Assembly (NCBI GenBank): GCA_037039925.1
Contig: JAXRKP010001819.1
Span: forward strand, 1-64,000
Origin: Doris montereyensis
Lineage: Eukaryota > Mollusca > Gastropoda > Nudibranchia > Dorididae
Length of the DNA: 64,000 nt
Reading direction: 5' to 3'
Shown here: positions 23,220 to 35,900 of the stretch, piece by piece
Layout: the number at the start of each line of letters is the position of its first letter
Position numbering within the stretch: position 1 is the first letter of the stretch
Translations under genes and position numbers: made by a program
The notes under the pieces: generated by a model
Databases searched by the model: none
Told to the model about the DNA's origin: nothing
What the model saw: the letters and a program-made list of their open reading frames with translations, nothing else

Positions 23220-26200
23220 ACAAAGCTCAATTATTTCATTGCCTAATTTACTGAATTTAGATATATTGAAAAAATGTAAGTATACCACAGTATATATTGC
23301 TAGTCTTTTCTGGGGGGGGGGGGGGGGGAGAGAAGGATATGCAATTTATTATTTTATTTGTTCCAAGCTTGCTTTAGTTAATGGATCAAAAGCACCAGTG
23401 AAATGACATTGCCATGAACACAATCAGATATTGAATATTGAATGTCTCATTTGACAGTAGTGTATGGCGGAGGCCTTTAATTGGTATATTTTATGCATAC
23501 CCAGAGATAAGAAATGGACTATCTTAGTGGGTGCTGTTGGTTTATTCCATATGTTTGTTTTGTTTTATTAAGGAAGTTTTGTTATACTATCATTTGCATT
23601 TAAGAAAATAATTTTTGTTTGTTATGAGTAGAAAACCACTCCAGCTGACAATATTTCTCAACATTGCAAGTTATTCATTACCTGTTTTTTAGCCGTCCAT
23701 GAACCCTGTTCTTACCTATGATCTGCTGATATCTAATATTTAAACTTTTGATATGAGACACATTCCCAGATTTTTCTGACGGTGGCTGTATTTTGTAATC
23801 TACACAAGGGTATAGTTGTTATGCCCCTTGTTATGATCTGATTTCTCTCATTATTGTTGCAACATTTCATTTATATCACAATTGAATATTGATTTGTGTT
23901 TGGGGTTGGTTGGTTGTTTTTTAAGAGCTTTTTTTATATTTTTAAATTGTGTGCTACAATGGGTAATGATCTCCTAATATCTAAAGGAACAAAAACGCAG
24001 AAAAATCCTGTTTTTATTTTTATTTTTAGTAAATAGCGTTATGTTTAAAAATGTAAACACACTTTTAACCTTTTTTAAGTTAAATAAAACAGTGGGCATA
24101 AAAACTATTATTTGATAAGTAATGCAAGAAGTAGTCCTAACCTTTACTTCACATTCACAGTGATTCACACTGGTCAAAACAAGAACACTGAAGTGAATAC
24201 TTACTCAATTCAAGTTGAGGGAGGAAGCAATGAAAATGTTACAATCAGTATAATTTGTGGAAATTTATTTTCTCGGTTTTACTACTACTGATAATAGATG
24301 TGTTACGGACCCTTGCATAGGTGTTTTTTTGTGTTTTATTTTAGGTTGTTGACTGTTTTTTAACTTACTGCTAAAGGGAAGAAGAATTACTGTAGATCCC
24401 ATGAAATTCAACTTAATTAACACCTTTACAAACAGTATAAGCCTATGGACAGATCAGGCCCGGTAGTTTCTCTCACTTTACTCCTAGTGGCCTTTCCACA
24501 TAGCTTCCATTATTTTTTTGTCCACTATGCCCCAAACAATGAAGCTGTGATGTCATCTGTTTCGATGTTACCTGCACTGACTTTGCAACCATTTTTGTAT
24601 CTTAGATCTTAGTATTTGGTAGAAAGGTGATATTAATTATTAACCATCTAAAAATAGTGATAAGTGCAACAATATAATTGAAGCTAACATTGCTATCATC
24701 TATGTAATCTTCAATTTTGTTTAATTCATTCAATGTTTATTTTTATACTAGACAAGTAGGAGATAATGATGAGATTAATGATTTATTTTAAAACCTATTT
24801 TCAATATTAAACCTAGTTCCAAACTTAGTGCTAGATGCTGTGGAAACACGTTTTCAGTCTAACTTTGGAAGAAATCTTTTCTTTGTCATCCTACTCTTTA
24901 TGTTTGTGACTATTTTATTTTACATCATCCTTTCACGCTGTATTATATAGTCAGTTACACAACCAGGTAAAATTCAAGTGTTCACCTTGTATCCAGTATT
25001 AATTTATAAATTAATGAATTTGGCTGAAATGTTTTACAATCCTCACTATTTCTTGCTTGTGGACCTTTCTTTTAATCTGTGGTAATAAAAAGAAACATTT
25101 ACAAAGAGTCAATGTTTTAAGAGATTCATATTGTACTATTGTACTTAAATTATTTACAAAAGGAAAGCATATTTATGCCTAATCGTTATTTGGAATATTT
25201 ACTTTGAATTCTTCATATGGCAAGGGTAACACACATGCTCATGTCGGTTAGAACATAAATAAGTTTTCTTAGATGAAAATTAGTCATTGTAATAATCTGT
25301 ATGATTAACTTCTCTACATGTATTCATGTTTAGATTCTAGTGTGGTGAATATCTTTGATTTTCAAGCATTACTTAAAAAAAAGAATTGACAATTTTCAAC
25401 TCCAGTGAACCCTGTTAGGATCTAGTGTTAAGATCAATAATAATAAAAATAGGTTTGTAATGAATTATGAAGTGACTTAAATGTTTGGTGTATACATAAG
25501 AATACTTGAATCTATGAAAATTATACAGCAATGTCATATTTTACTTAAGATATACTAAAAGAAAATCAGACAAGCTATATCAAGTTGAAGTTTATCAAAA
25601 TAAATATAAACTTAAATTTGTTAAATCTGAGTATTTCTCAATAAGAAAGACAGATCATACACGATACATGTTTACAAAGATGGATAGATAGATAGTTGTA
25701 GATTGATAGGTACAGATGTTGGTGATAAAGCAATAAAGATATTGATAAATTTACACATTTGCATGAAGATGATGTTTAGATTTCCTTCTTAAAAGGAGCA
25801 TAATTGGGTTTCACGTCTTTCAAGGAGTTTGCATTTTTTTTGAATGTGAGTATGATTTATTCTTGAAGAACTCATGTCATTTCACAGGAAAATGATGCAG
25901 TGTTCTGAATGGCCTATTCCATATTATGCAAGCCACAGGCTGTAACTAAAACATGTTAGATTTCCGTCCATGTATTTAAAAATCAAGACTGTTCAGCCCT
26001 AGCAATAAAATATTTTCAAATGGTTATAAACAGTCTATTTTATTAACATGTTCACCTCATTTCTGTGATATGAATAATAAACTTTTTCATGTAAATTTAT
26101 AATTTCACATTGCATGTATTTGATAAACTTAATAAAATTCAAATATATACACTGCATCTTCGTTCTTTATTGTTTACTTCATGACACTATAATCTTGAAA

Positions 26201-26380
26201 ATTTGTCCCTTCCATTGAGTTTTGTAATTAATAAATATTTTGTGAAAATGAAATTTAACAAATAAGAACTTCAAACTGATGCCCAAGAGGCATCTTTTTC
26301 ACATATTAGCATTCACGTTACTTTTTCTTCTTATGTCAAAAGTATTTTAATAAAGAAATAAAAAGAAATAAAATATACTT
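23220..26380. other. Intergenic between ABHD8 and DCTN2, no gene seen
   Basis: This is about 3.1 kb of AT-rich sequence with an 18-base poly(G) tract at 23312-23329 and a (GATA) stretch near 25683. It may include a long ABHD8 3' UTR. No coding potential was seen on either strand. Confidence 0.5.
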
Positions 26381-26393
26381 TTAATTTGTCACC

Positions 26394-26394
<1 letters not shown>

Positions 26395-26489
<95 letters not shown>
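26395..26489 (+). repeat. (AG)n microsatellite
   Basis: About 47 AG dinucleotides run without interruption. The minus-strand Ser/Leu-repeat frames over it are spurious. Confidence 0.97.
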
Positions 26490-26492
<3 letters not shown>

Positions 26493-26559
26493 GGTGCCAG
26501 GAGAAGTATATATATAGAGATAAAGGGATAAGTTCTGGGTCTGGCTCCACCAACATAAT

Positions 26560-26680
26560 TAATAATATTTGAGTCATCATCATCATCATCATCTGCATAT
26601 CCCATAGGATGTTGCATCCCTGACAGCTCCTTTGAATGTCTCTTCGCTTAATGTGGCCAAAGTATTTCAACTGTTGAACT
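26560..26680 (-). mobile_element. LINE 3' fragment
   Basis: On the minus strand, 26670-26590 encodes a KYFGHIKRRD...CQGCNILWDMQ segment. This resembles the C-terminal end of LINE reverse transcriptase proteins (the FGHI/VxR segment). A related degraded piece lies at 45395-45470. It sits beside an (ATC)n tract at 26577-26594. Confidence 0.55.
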
Positions 26681-26879
26681 CTGACAAAGATTTCCAGCCA
26701 ACATTCCTTTACCTGATAAGTCTATAAAATTCAAAGGATTTATTCGTAGCACTTTAATGCGAAATGAAATGAAATATTCGGGCAGTAGCCAAATATTATA
26801 AGTATTTTCAAAATCCATACACCGTTTTGCCAAAATGAAAGGGGAAGTTACTCTCATCTCTCCTCCTTATGTACTACAA

Positions 26880-26898
26880 TCACAATAATGGCGGACCC
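26880..26898 (+). promoter_or_regulatory. YY1-like ATGGCGG element overlapping the DCTN2 start codon
   Basis: The sequence AATAATGGCGGACC fits the AAnATGGCGG core of YY1 sites, which in animal promoters commonly lie at or just after the transcription start and may double as the initiating ATG. Here the ATG at 26888 is the DCTN2 start. Binding is inferred from the motif only. Confidence 0.4.
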
Positions 26899-26923
26899 TA
26901 AATATGCTAATCTTCCTGGAATT
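26888..26923 (+). CDS. DCTN2: DCTN2 exon 1 (12 codons, sets the start)
   Basis: This 36-base exon encodes MADPKYANLPGI and is followed by GTACGT. Vertebrate dynamitin begins with MADPKYADLPGI, so this is the true start. The next exon is 1.37 kb downstream. It is too short to be found by open-frame searches. Confidence 0.95.
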
Positions 26924-29900
26924 GTACGTCTAAAAACCCTTGTTTTTTTAAAAAATACTAGTGATATTTTTTAATGCATAGTGGAAAATATGCATGATAT
27001 GTTATAAGCAAGCCTTTTGACTTTAAATTGTTTGTTGTCTCTCAAACCTACCCGTTTACTTTTGATGAAGTTGTCCGAGTACGTATCGATTAGATCTAGC
27101 TGCCGGTGACGTCATCTATGATATCTTCCTCATCTATATTCCTATTCCTTCAAATTAGGAAAACTTCCTCGATAGTTCTAGATATCTAGTTCTAGCCCTA
27201 CGTACTAAATATATATTCTACATCTAGATTTAAATGACATCGGAATGTAAATTAAATTTGATTACAAGTCTAATGTAGATCTGGGTGAATGAAAGTTCCC
27301 CTAATAAATGGGGTTTTAACCGACTCATGAATGATAGAAATCTAAATTCATTAGATCAACTAGCTTAGCTTACTTCCTCAAACACTCCTCCACACACACA
27401 CACACACACTATTACTATGAATTGGTAATAATGTAATTTGTAAAGTTCCATAAAAATAAATATGTGAGAAAGATCGATTTTATGAGGATTTAATTTTTAT
27501 GTCCTGTCGGGCACACCATTTGATTACGTTTACGGTTATAACATCAGTACAGCTGTTCAGTTCTGTTTGGTGTCTTAATATTTCTTTTTGTTTTGTCGTT
27601 TTGAAATAAAAGTTCTCTTTTTATTTCAATTCATGTAAAAGCTCTCATTTCAATCAAAATAAATGTTGTTTGTTCCAAACAATAGGCCTAACCAACAAGA
27701 ATCTGTTGTGATCATATTTTGTCTTAACGTGGATGGTTGTTTTGCTGTTTAAAGTAGCTGGCTAAACTGATGTTACAGTGGTCATGTTGATGTTATATAA
27801 AAGGGAAATTTGGGACATTCCATGGCATCAACCAATCAAATTGCAGTTTATTCAGATGACAGATGGGTCGTATTTGTTTCAAGATCGACTACTTTTAGAA
27901 ATAATCTTCCAACGCTATTATTAGGATGATTTATTGACACACATATGTTCCCTTCTTTACAAAGCCTCCACTTCTGATCCTTAGGTAGCAGTACTGACAT
28001 TATATCACTTTAGTGTTAAAGTAGTAATTTTCTTGATCATAAAATTACATTTCCATTAAAAACAATTCATGTTTTTGGGCTCAATACTCTCACCTAAATC
28101 TAGATCTTGTGAGGCGAGGATAATTCTATTCTATTGTTTTGAAACAGAAGTTCATTCTCAAAGTCACCTTTTTCCCCACTGCAATTTTAACACTTTATAA
28201 AAAAAATTATTCCTGGCATTTATTTTTGTACACACAACATGAATGTACTTGATATAAAATAGATCTATAAAAGTGATTTGTTAATTTTCTTTTCAGGATG
28301 TGAATTCACCAGATCTTTTTGAAACCAGTGATCTCCCAGAAGACGATCAGCAGCAGTCACCAGAGCCTGTTAGTAAAATTAATCACAAAATGTCTTTATA
28401 AAATAGTTTGTTTACAGCTATCTTAATTTGCTTTTTCAGATTAATGAAACAATCTATGCACTTGGAAGTGATATTTCCTTTTTTCATCATTTAAAAAAGT
28501 AAGCTTAGTCTCAGTTGTTGAAATTGGTGCGTGTTACCTGAATGCTGTTTGTGCATTTCACCTTTGCCTTGAAATGTTAGCTTTTTATCGGACATAATGA
28601 AAATTTGATTCCCTATTTAATGAAGATCAACTTCAACTCTAAAAGGCTGCACTAAGAGGCTTGCTTGCATTGTATACATTTCCGGGTAAAAAGATCATGT
28701 TCTCTTATATTTTGTTCATTTTTCTTTTCACTGCCAAGAGATTTAAAGGTCTTGTTGAATTTTTAGCTTGTTTTTATTTTAAAATCAGATGTCGAAATTA
28801 ATCGTTCTCATGGTTTGTGTTTTAGATTTTACTTAAATTACTGTGAGAGCTGATTTGATTGAGATTAAAATTGTATCTTTTCAGGATGAACCAAAAAATG
28901 AAAATGTTGAAAAAGTATTCTTAAATACAGATACTGCTTTTAAAGTTTTCAAAGGAAAGACTCTGAGTACAGGGACTACAGGTAAGTGCAATTTATATTA
29001 AGATTAATAATTCAACTTAATTCATGGATTGGTGTGATGCGTAGGTCTTTTTACTTTGTGTGTATGAAAAAGTTCACATCAGCATTGTGTTGTCATTAAA
29101 TTGCTCTCAGAACCTCTTTATATACATTATCTTCATCACTGTTAGAGTATTAAATTGCTTTTATGAAAGGCATATCATATAGTGGTTTGTGTTGGATCTT
29201 TGTTGTTGTGTTTGGGCTTTTGTATATTTAGTTTCCTTAGGTTTTTGCTTTAACTGTTACTAGTGTAACTTTTTGGCTCTGTTTTTCTGTGCGTTTGTTG
29301 TATGCATGTGAATGGTAAATTGTTTATGCCATATTGATTCTTACACTGACTCTTTTGCCAGTAGCTCAGAAAATTCAAAATAAATAGAATTTGTATCTGT
29401 TCCATCAATTTATAGATTGTTGTTTCATTTGATAATTGGACAATTTTCTTAGTAAAGTATATGATTTTTGTACAGTGTTTGTTAAATGAAGTGTTACCTT
29501 AAAGTGTGGTCTTGATAGCAAGGGTCATGGAAAGCAATTGTTTGTTATATTAAATCTTATCTGATTTGAATTTTGTTTTTATCAGATTTTTCTGACAGTG
29601 TTGGCAAAACAAGAGGCATCGGTTACTATGCTGACAGAGAAGAATATGAACTGGTATGTATGTGACTTTTAGTTGCACTAGATAATGAAAAAACTTTCTT
29701 TTATTTAAATACTCCTCTAAATGGACAATTAATCCCTGTTTGCATGTTGAATATTTCATGAAAATAAATTTATATAAAAATTAATAAATATACAAAATGC
29801 AACTACGGAATTCGATGAAGATGATTAAAACAAATGAAATTAAGGTCCCATTGTTATTTGCTTTTCTTTGATATGACCAGTCTTATTTTCTATAAAAGTA

Positions 29901-32900
29901 GATAATCAAAAGTGTGTTGTGGTGAAAATTATTTTTAATGACTCTGTCCCTTCCATCTCATCTCAGGCTGAGCCAGGCACAAAGAATGAGACGTATCAGC
30001 AGAAGTTTCAAAGACTTCAGCATGAGACAAGAGAACTGGCTGAAGAATTGGCAAAAAGTCAAGGTATGATAAAGATCATAATAATTTGTGAGAAGCAAAT
30101 GTTTTCTGTTGCATGAAACCCTTTTTTTTTATCAAACAATAGTCATGATCTCCACCTAAATTGTCCGGAGATGTCAGTACTTTCATGCCAAAGGTTACAA
30201 AGGTAAAAACAAATTAGGTGCCTTTCTGGCAAGAAGAAAAGTAAGTGAGAGAAAAAGGGAGAGAGAAAAGATATTTTACTACTTCAAGACCGTTATAATT
30301 GTAAAAATGTTTGAGATACTGTGGAGCCCGTATGATAAACCCAAATTGTACAGGAACAGAAAAAAATTGGATTAATCAGGAATTTGAATCAACTGAAATT
30401 GTCATAGGGAGATCTCCTAACTGTACATTGTCCGTTACAGAGGAAAACAAATGGTTACTTTCATGCCAAAGGTTACAGGTAGAAAACAAATTATTGTGCC
30501 TTTCTGTCACTAGAAGAAAAGTTCAACAGAGGAAAAGTGTGTTTATGCAGAGATTTTTACTGTTGAAGTGTGCGTTTACAGCGACTACTGTATTGTCACA
30601 TTATGATATTTGTTGAAATGTTTGAGATATTGTGTTACGTGCTTCCAGCCTGTACAGGAACAGAAAAAATTGTCAGGAATTTGAATTACAATGCCTTCAA
30701 CTGATATTGTCACTCCTACCTTAGAACCAGGGGGATGGGATCCACATCCAGCATCTCTGCTAGAAAAAATCGTGTCTTTACCAAATGTTTTCATTACACT
30801 GTTAGTATTAGAAAGGTCCAGAGGGAAGTGTGTGTTTATGCAGAGTGGTGAAGTGTGCGTTTATCCAGCGACTACTGTATTGTCACATTATGATATTTGT
30901 TGACACTTACGTGCTTCATCAGCAACTGCTTTTTAACAAAATTGTTTTTAATTACAAAAAGTCTCAACCGAAGGTCGTGGGTTAACATAACATCTACCCC
31001 CCTGATCCAGGTAGGTGGATCAACACCTAGTCCCATCAGAGACGGACAATAAAAAGGAGGTCCTGTGTGGAGACACAACCCTCTGTGCGCATTTAAGATC
31101 CTTTGGCTGTTTATAGGGCAGTCTGGTCATTGTTAAAAATCTTACCAAAAATCCTGAGATCACCTTAGTTAAGTAGATGTGGGTAAATCAAATCAAATCA
31201 AAATCTTAGGACCACACAGAGATAAAACTTCAGTTTTATAAGTGACACATATTTGAAATTTGAATATTCTCTCAATGTGATTGTGGTACAGGAAAATGTC
31301 AAGGCAGGTGCTGGAAGTGAGGGTATGTCACCAGTGGAACTTGGGAAAAATCTAGAGTATCTTCAACACCAATTGACTGGCCTTCATTTAGAGAAGTTGG
31401 TTGGTCCTGAAGCTTCCGTCGATATAGCAGATCCCCAGGGTGCTCTTAGACAGTGAGTATCAGTGAACAACAATTAATCATGTTCCTTAAAATGGTCTTC
31501 TGTTTGTTTCAATTTGTGAATGGTTAGGGGACACCACAGCACATGCTGAGTTGATTTTTTTTATGAATTGTGAAAAAATTATCGATTTTGAGATTTTCAA
31601 CTCTTACGTTTAAAAACATCTATCTCTATCATGTTATATTGCTCCTATCACTCAAATCGATCTATAAAGTGTTCAAATTCGACTTTGAGGGCAAAGTGAC
31701 CTAAGCACTTTATTCAGTTTTTTAAAGTTCTTTTGTTGTTTCCTCTGAAGTTTATTTTTAAGGGGTTATGGTCTAGTAAAACAAATAGCTCAGAAACTAC
31801 TGGACAGATTTGCTTGGTATTTGGCATGGTTGTAGCTAAGTAATGTATCTGCAACATGTAAGCTGCTTTTGTTTTATCAGTAAGAAGTTTTGAGTTGTGC
31901 TGTCAGTCATCATCCTTCAGGATCAATTTGTTAAAGATTTCAAAAACTTTTCAGATGGATTCTGTGGAAGCACTGTAAATAAAAAAACTAGGCTCAATAA
32001 GTAAAAAAACTTCTTCGAGTCGTAGGAAATGTATTAAAGTATACCATATACCAAGGAGAAGGTTTGGAATCTTTTCACTGTTTGTGCCAAGACTCAGCGG
32101 CAGCCAACCATTGGAGCCGGAGCTTATCTCAGTTTCAATCAATGGCGAAGCTAGGCCTTTTATGAGGCTAATTTTAATGAGTGTGTTGCCTAAATTCAGC
32201 ATGAACGATAGCACAATGAAAAGTGTTGATTACTCAAGGGTACCCAGCACCCATTTGAAAAGCATTTGAGGCTGGAGGTGCTTTAGCCTCAATACCAGCA
32301 TTTTTAGCCATGGTATCGATGATGCTCTTCTCTCTACCTCATGTACATGTATTTCACTATCTAGAAAGATACCATAAGGATTACAGTGGGAAGACCCCGT
32401 GTGAAAAGGTTTTACGCATCACAGCCTTCCTTTCATTTTATTGGCTAGATTTAATGTGTTTGATAGTGCTCAGAGTGGTCTCTATCGATTGACTATTTAC
32501 ATACGTATGTAAAACTATGTTTAGAGATCTAAGTCTAGCACAACGTTTCGGAATGATAGTACAAAATTACTATTAATGCATTTTTTTATATGGCTTGTAA
32601 TCAAATCATTTTTTAAAGGTGGGGCTACACCTTTATAGCCTGCACTAGCTACGCCGCTGGTTTCAATAGCATGAAGCGAGACAGGTGATAATAATCACCT
32701 CCTGGCCAGGACGCTAGTCTGACACAGGTCTTTACTCTCAAACCAATGCTTTTACCCATTTTCATCTGGGGAGAGTGGGGAAATTAGTGCTGAGTGACTT
32801 TCCCAAGTTAAACAACGTTGGACCTAGCTTTGCTAGGATTCGAACCTGAGACCTCATGATTCCCAATCTGGCAGGCTAACTGCTGTGCCGTGTAGATGCC

Positions 32901-35900
32901 ACTAGCAGCCGACCATATAAAGAACAAAATACACCTAATTTACTTTTTTTACTAAGCAGTAACAAACTTCTTGTAACACAATAATGTCCAAAAGGGTCAA
33001 ATATAAGTCTTGACCAAAAGTGTACCTATCCCCCTTAAAACACAATTAACTTATGTCATTGGTTTTTTTATTTGCTGTTTGTTTTGGGTTTGGGATTTGT
33101 GGTTGTTGTGAAATTTCATCATCATAGGCGGTTGGTGGGTACTAATGGTAGGGTAAATCCAACTTTTTTTCCTTCACTCTTATACAAGCTGATTCACCCT
33201 TATATCAATATGGTGGACTTATTGAATTTGCTTACTGTGTTTCTCTCAGACGTTTAGTGAAAGAGTTGGAAAGTTTTGGCTCTGCTCCTCCCACTAATAA
33301 AAAAGCATCTGCAGCAGCAGCTCCAAGTGCATCAGACAACTGTGTTTCTTATGAACTTTACTACAGACCAGAACAGGCTAAATTTAGCAAGAATGCAAAG
33401 GTATGGATCAGTACACTTCATTTATGCACGTTGTCCATATATACAAAATAATTTCTTCTACACTGTTCAGACATATTTTCTTACATTCTTAAACCAACGA
33501 TCGCTGCCAAAATGTCATGATTACTGAAATTGTAATACGACTTTTAAAATAATAAGTGTAATACTTGTCATAGACTCAATTTTTGCTAACTCTCCAAGCG
33601 CTAAATCCCATCTCAGGAAGCCATTCTTTTATATTTGAAGAAAGAATTTTGATCACCTTCTTCTTTTTTTTTTCTTGCCTGATTTATCCTCCATAAGTAA
33701 CTATCCTGATTTTATAATGAAACTTGTTAATCGCGGATGAGTAATTGAGTTTTAAGACCTGAAAAGAATATGAGTTTGAAAAGAAAATACAATTTTTAAA
33801 TTTGACCCTTCCAGCTTGCAAGTCTAGAAGAAAGACTGGAACGTCTGGAGAGTGTCATTGGCAAGGCTCATGATAAGACGGTATGTGATTCAGTGGCAGA
33901 TTCCAGTTGTTGTTTTTCAATATATGTTTTTATCTTTACTCTAGTCTATTTATACAACAATCAATAAATGATAGTGTGAGTTGTCAGTTGTATTCAAGGA
34001 CTTGAAATACATTTGCAAGAAAATAAAATGAGAAGGGAAAAGAAGACAAAGTAAAAAATTCTGATAGCTTTGAAGGTAAAGAGATGTGAATCAAGTTTTC
34101 TTTTGTTTCAAGACAAGGAAGATGAATCTGATAATGTTTCCGCTGTTCTCTCAAAAATTCTCTTTTCAAATTCACCTTTGGGAATAGTTAAAAGACAATG
34201 CCCAGGTAAAACAAATGATCATATAATAACTTTCCAGTAGTTTTTCTTTGTATTCCATTTTATCTTCATCAAAACTATCTCTAAAAGTTATCATGGACTT
34301 CATTTTTGTTATCTAATCATAGGGAACAAAATCAGCCTGTCAGAACACATTTTCCCCTAGAATCTTGCTGGAGATAATATTAGGTTTTTTCTTCTTACAG
34401 ACTCTTTTGACTTCAGACACAGACAACAAGTCATTGATCGTGAGTTTGGTCATATTGATATGTTAGTGTGTGTAAAAGATAGTAGACTATTATTTCACCA
34501 TCTGTCATGTAGGATTGGAATTGTTATTCTTGCATGCTTTCAGGGTTTTACAAAAGTGAAGTTATCTGTTTATAAACATTTTGCCCTCGGGCACTGTGGT
34601 AGCTAGTATTTCTAAAATGGTCTGGTCAAATTGTATTTTTTATTACACCTGGGTTGAAAAAAATAACTGTTTTTTTCTTTAAGCCTGTTACAGACGGGGC
34701 ATGTTGATTTGGCTTTCGATTGAAATGGGGAAAAAAAAACTGTTAATTCCAATTACATGCAATATAAAGAAATAGGAAATTTCATGATTCTGAGAAATTT
34801 TGTCAAAGAAAAGATTAAACAAAAAGTCACCTGGATTGGCAAGTTACGGACCAAAATATCAAAAAAAATCTAATTTAGTTGATCGATCCTTTGTCTAAGT
34901 TTATGGCAAATTTATGAATGTTACAGAATATCTCATAAATCAGGTTGGGGAGAAATAGTCAAAACTTTGGGTCAATTTCCCTAAAATTGGGTCTGAAGAT
35001 GTCACCAGATTCCCTTATTATGAGTCCATAAACAGCTATCGGCTATCAAAGGATTCGTTTGGCTATTGACAACACACTTGCCAAGTTCAAGGTCCCACAA
35101 TAGTATGAGAACATAGAAAATATGTATATCTGAGGTGACAATGTGCTTTCATAAACCTCCTTGCTACACAGTTATTCGGAAATCATATGACTACAGGAAG
35201 TCACTGCAGGCTTTCAAGTTGCGTGCTAGTATTTCTTTGTCACTTATTCGTTACGGCTCTGCAAAGTGATGGGTGACCTAAGGGATAAAAGACACGGGGT
35301 TGCCTGTCTGTGTGTTTGTAAAATGCGCACACTTATAGGAATAGTCCAGTAGAACAAAAACCTGGTCATTTTGATGCCTGTCATCACAACAGTGCAAATC
35401 TGAATCTAGATTTTCAATCCTTTTTATATTAGTGACAATGCCAGAGACTGCTGAAAGAGAAAGGCATCTGCTGCAAGAATGACAACCCATTTCAAACATC
35501 TTGTTTTGTGTTATTTTCTTTTGATTTCTGTTTTATTTTCATTTTTTTCAACATATGGTTTCAAACGATATAGGATGACTATATTTTGATGGTTACTCAT
35601 ATTAGCATATTAAAATGAACAAAAAATACCCATCTCCATTTCAAAAGGTGACCCTTTCCCCTAACCTTTATTGCAGTGGAAGTTCAATTTTTAGTGCATG
35701 TTATTTTATGATGATTGTGAAGAAATATTTTTGGCTTTTCCCAGGGAGCTGTTGGAACCTTAAACAGTAAGTTGTCACTCCTTGATGCATCCAACACAGA
35801 AACAGTAGAAGCAAGACTCAATGCTGTTCTTCAAAAGATGCAACAGGTGGCAGAGAAGAAGGAAAAAGAACCACAAGCTGACCCAGAAAAAGAGAAGAAG

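Noticed and set aside
26381..26670. Minus-strand frames with long Ser-Leu repeats
   Set aside because: They translate the (AG)n microsatellite. Only the short LINE-like tail at 26590-26670 is meaningful.
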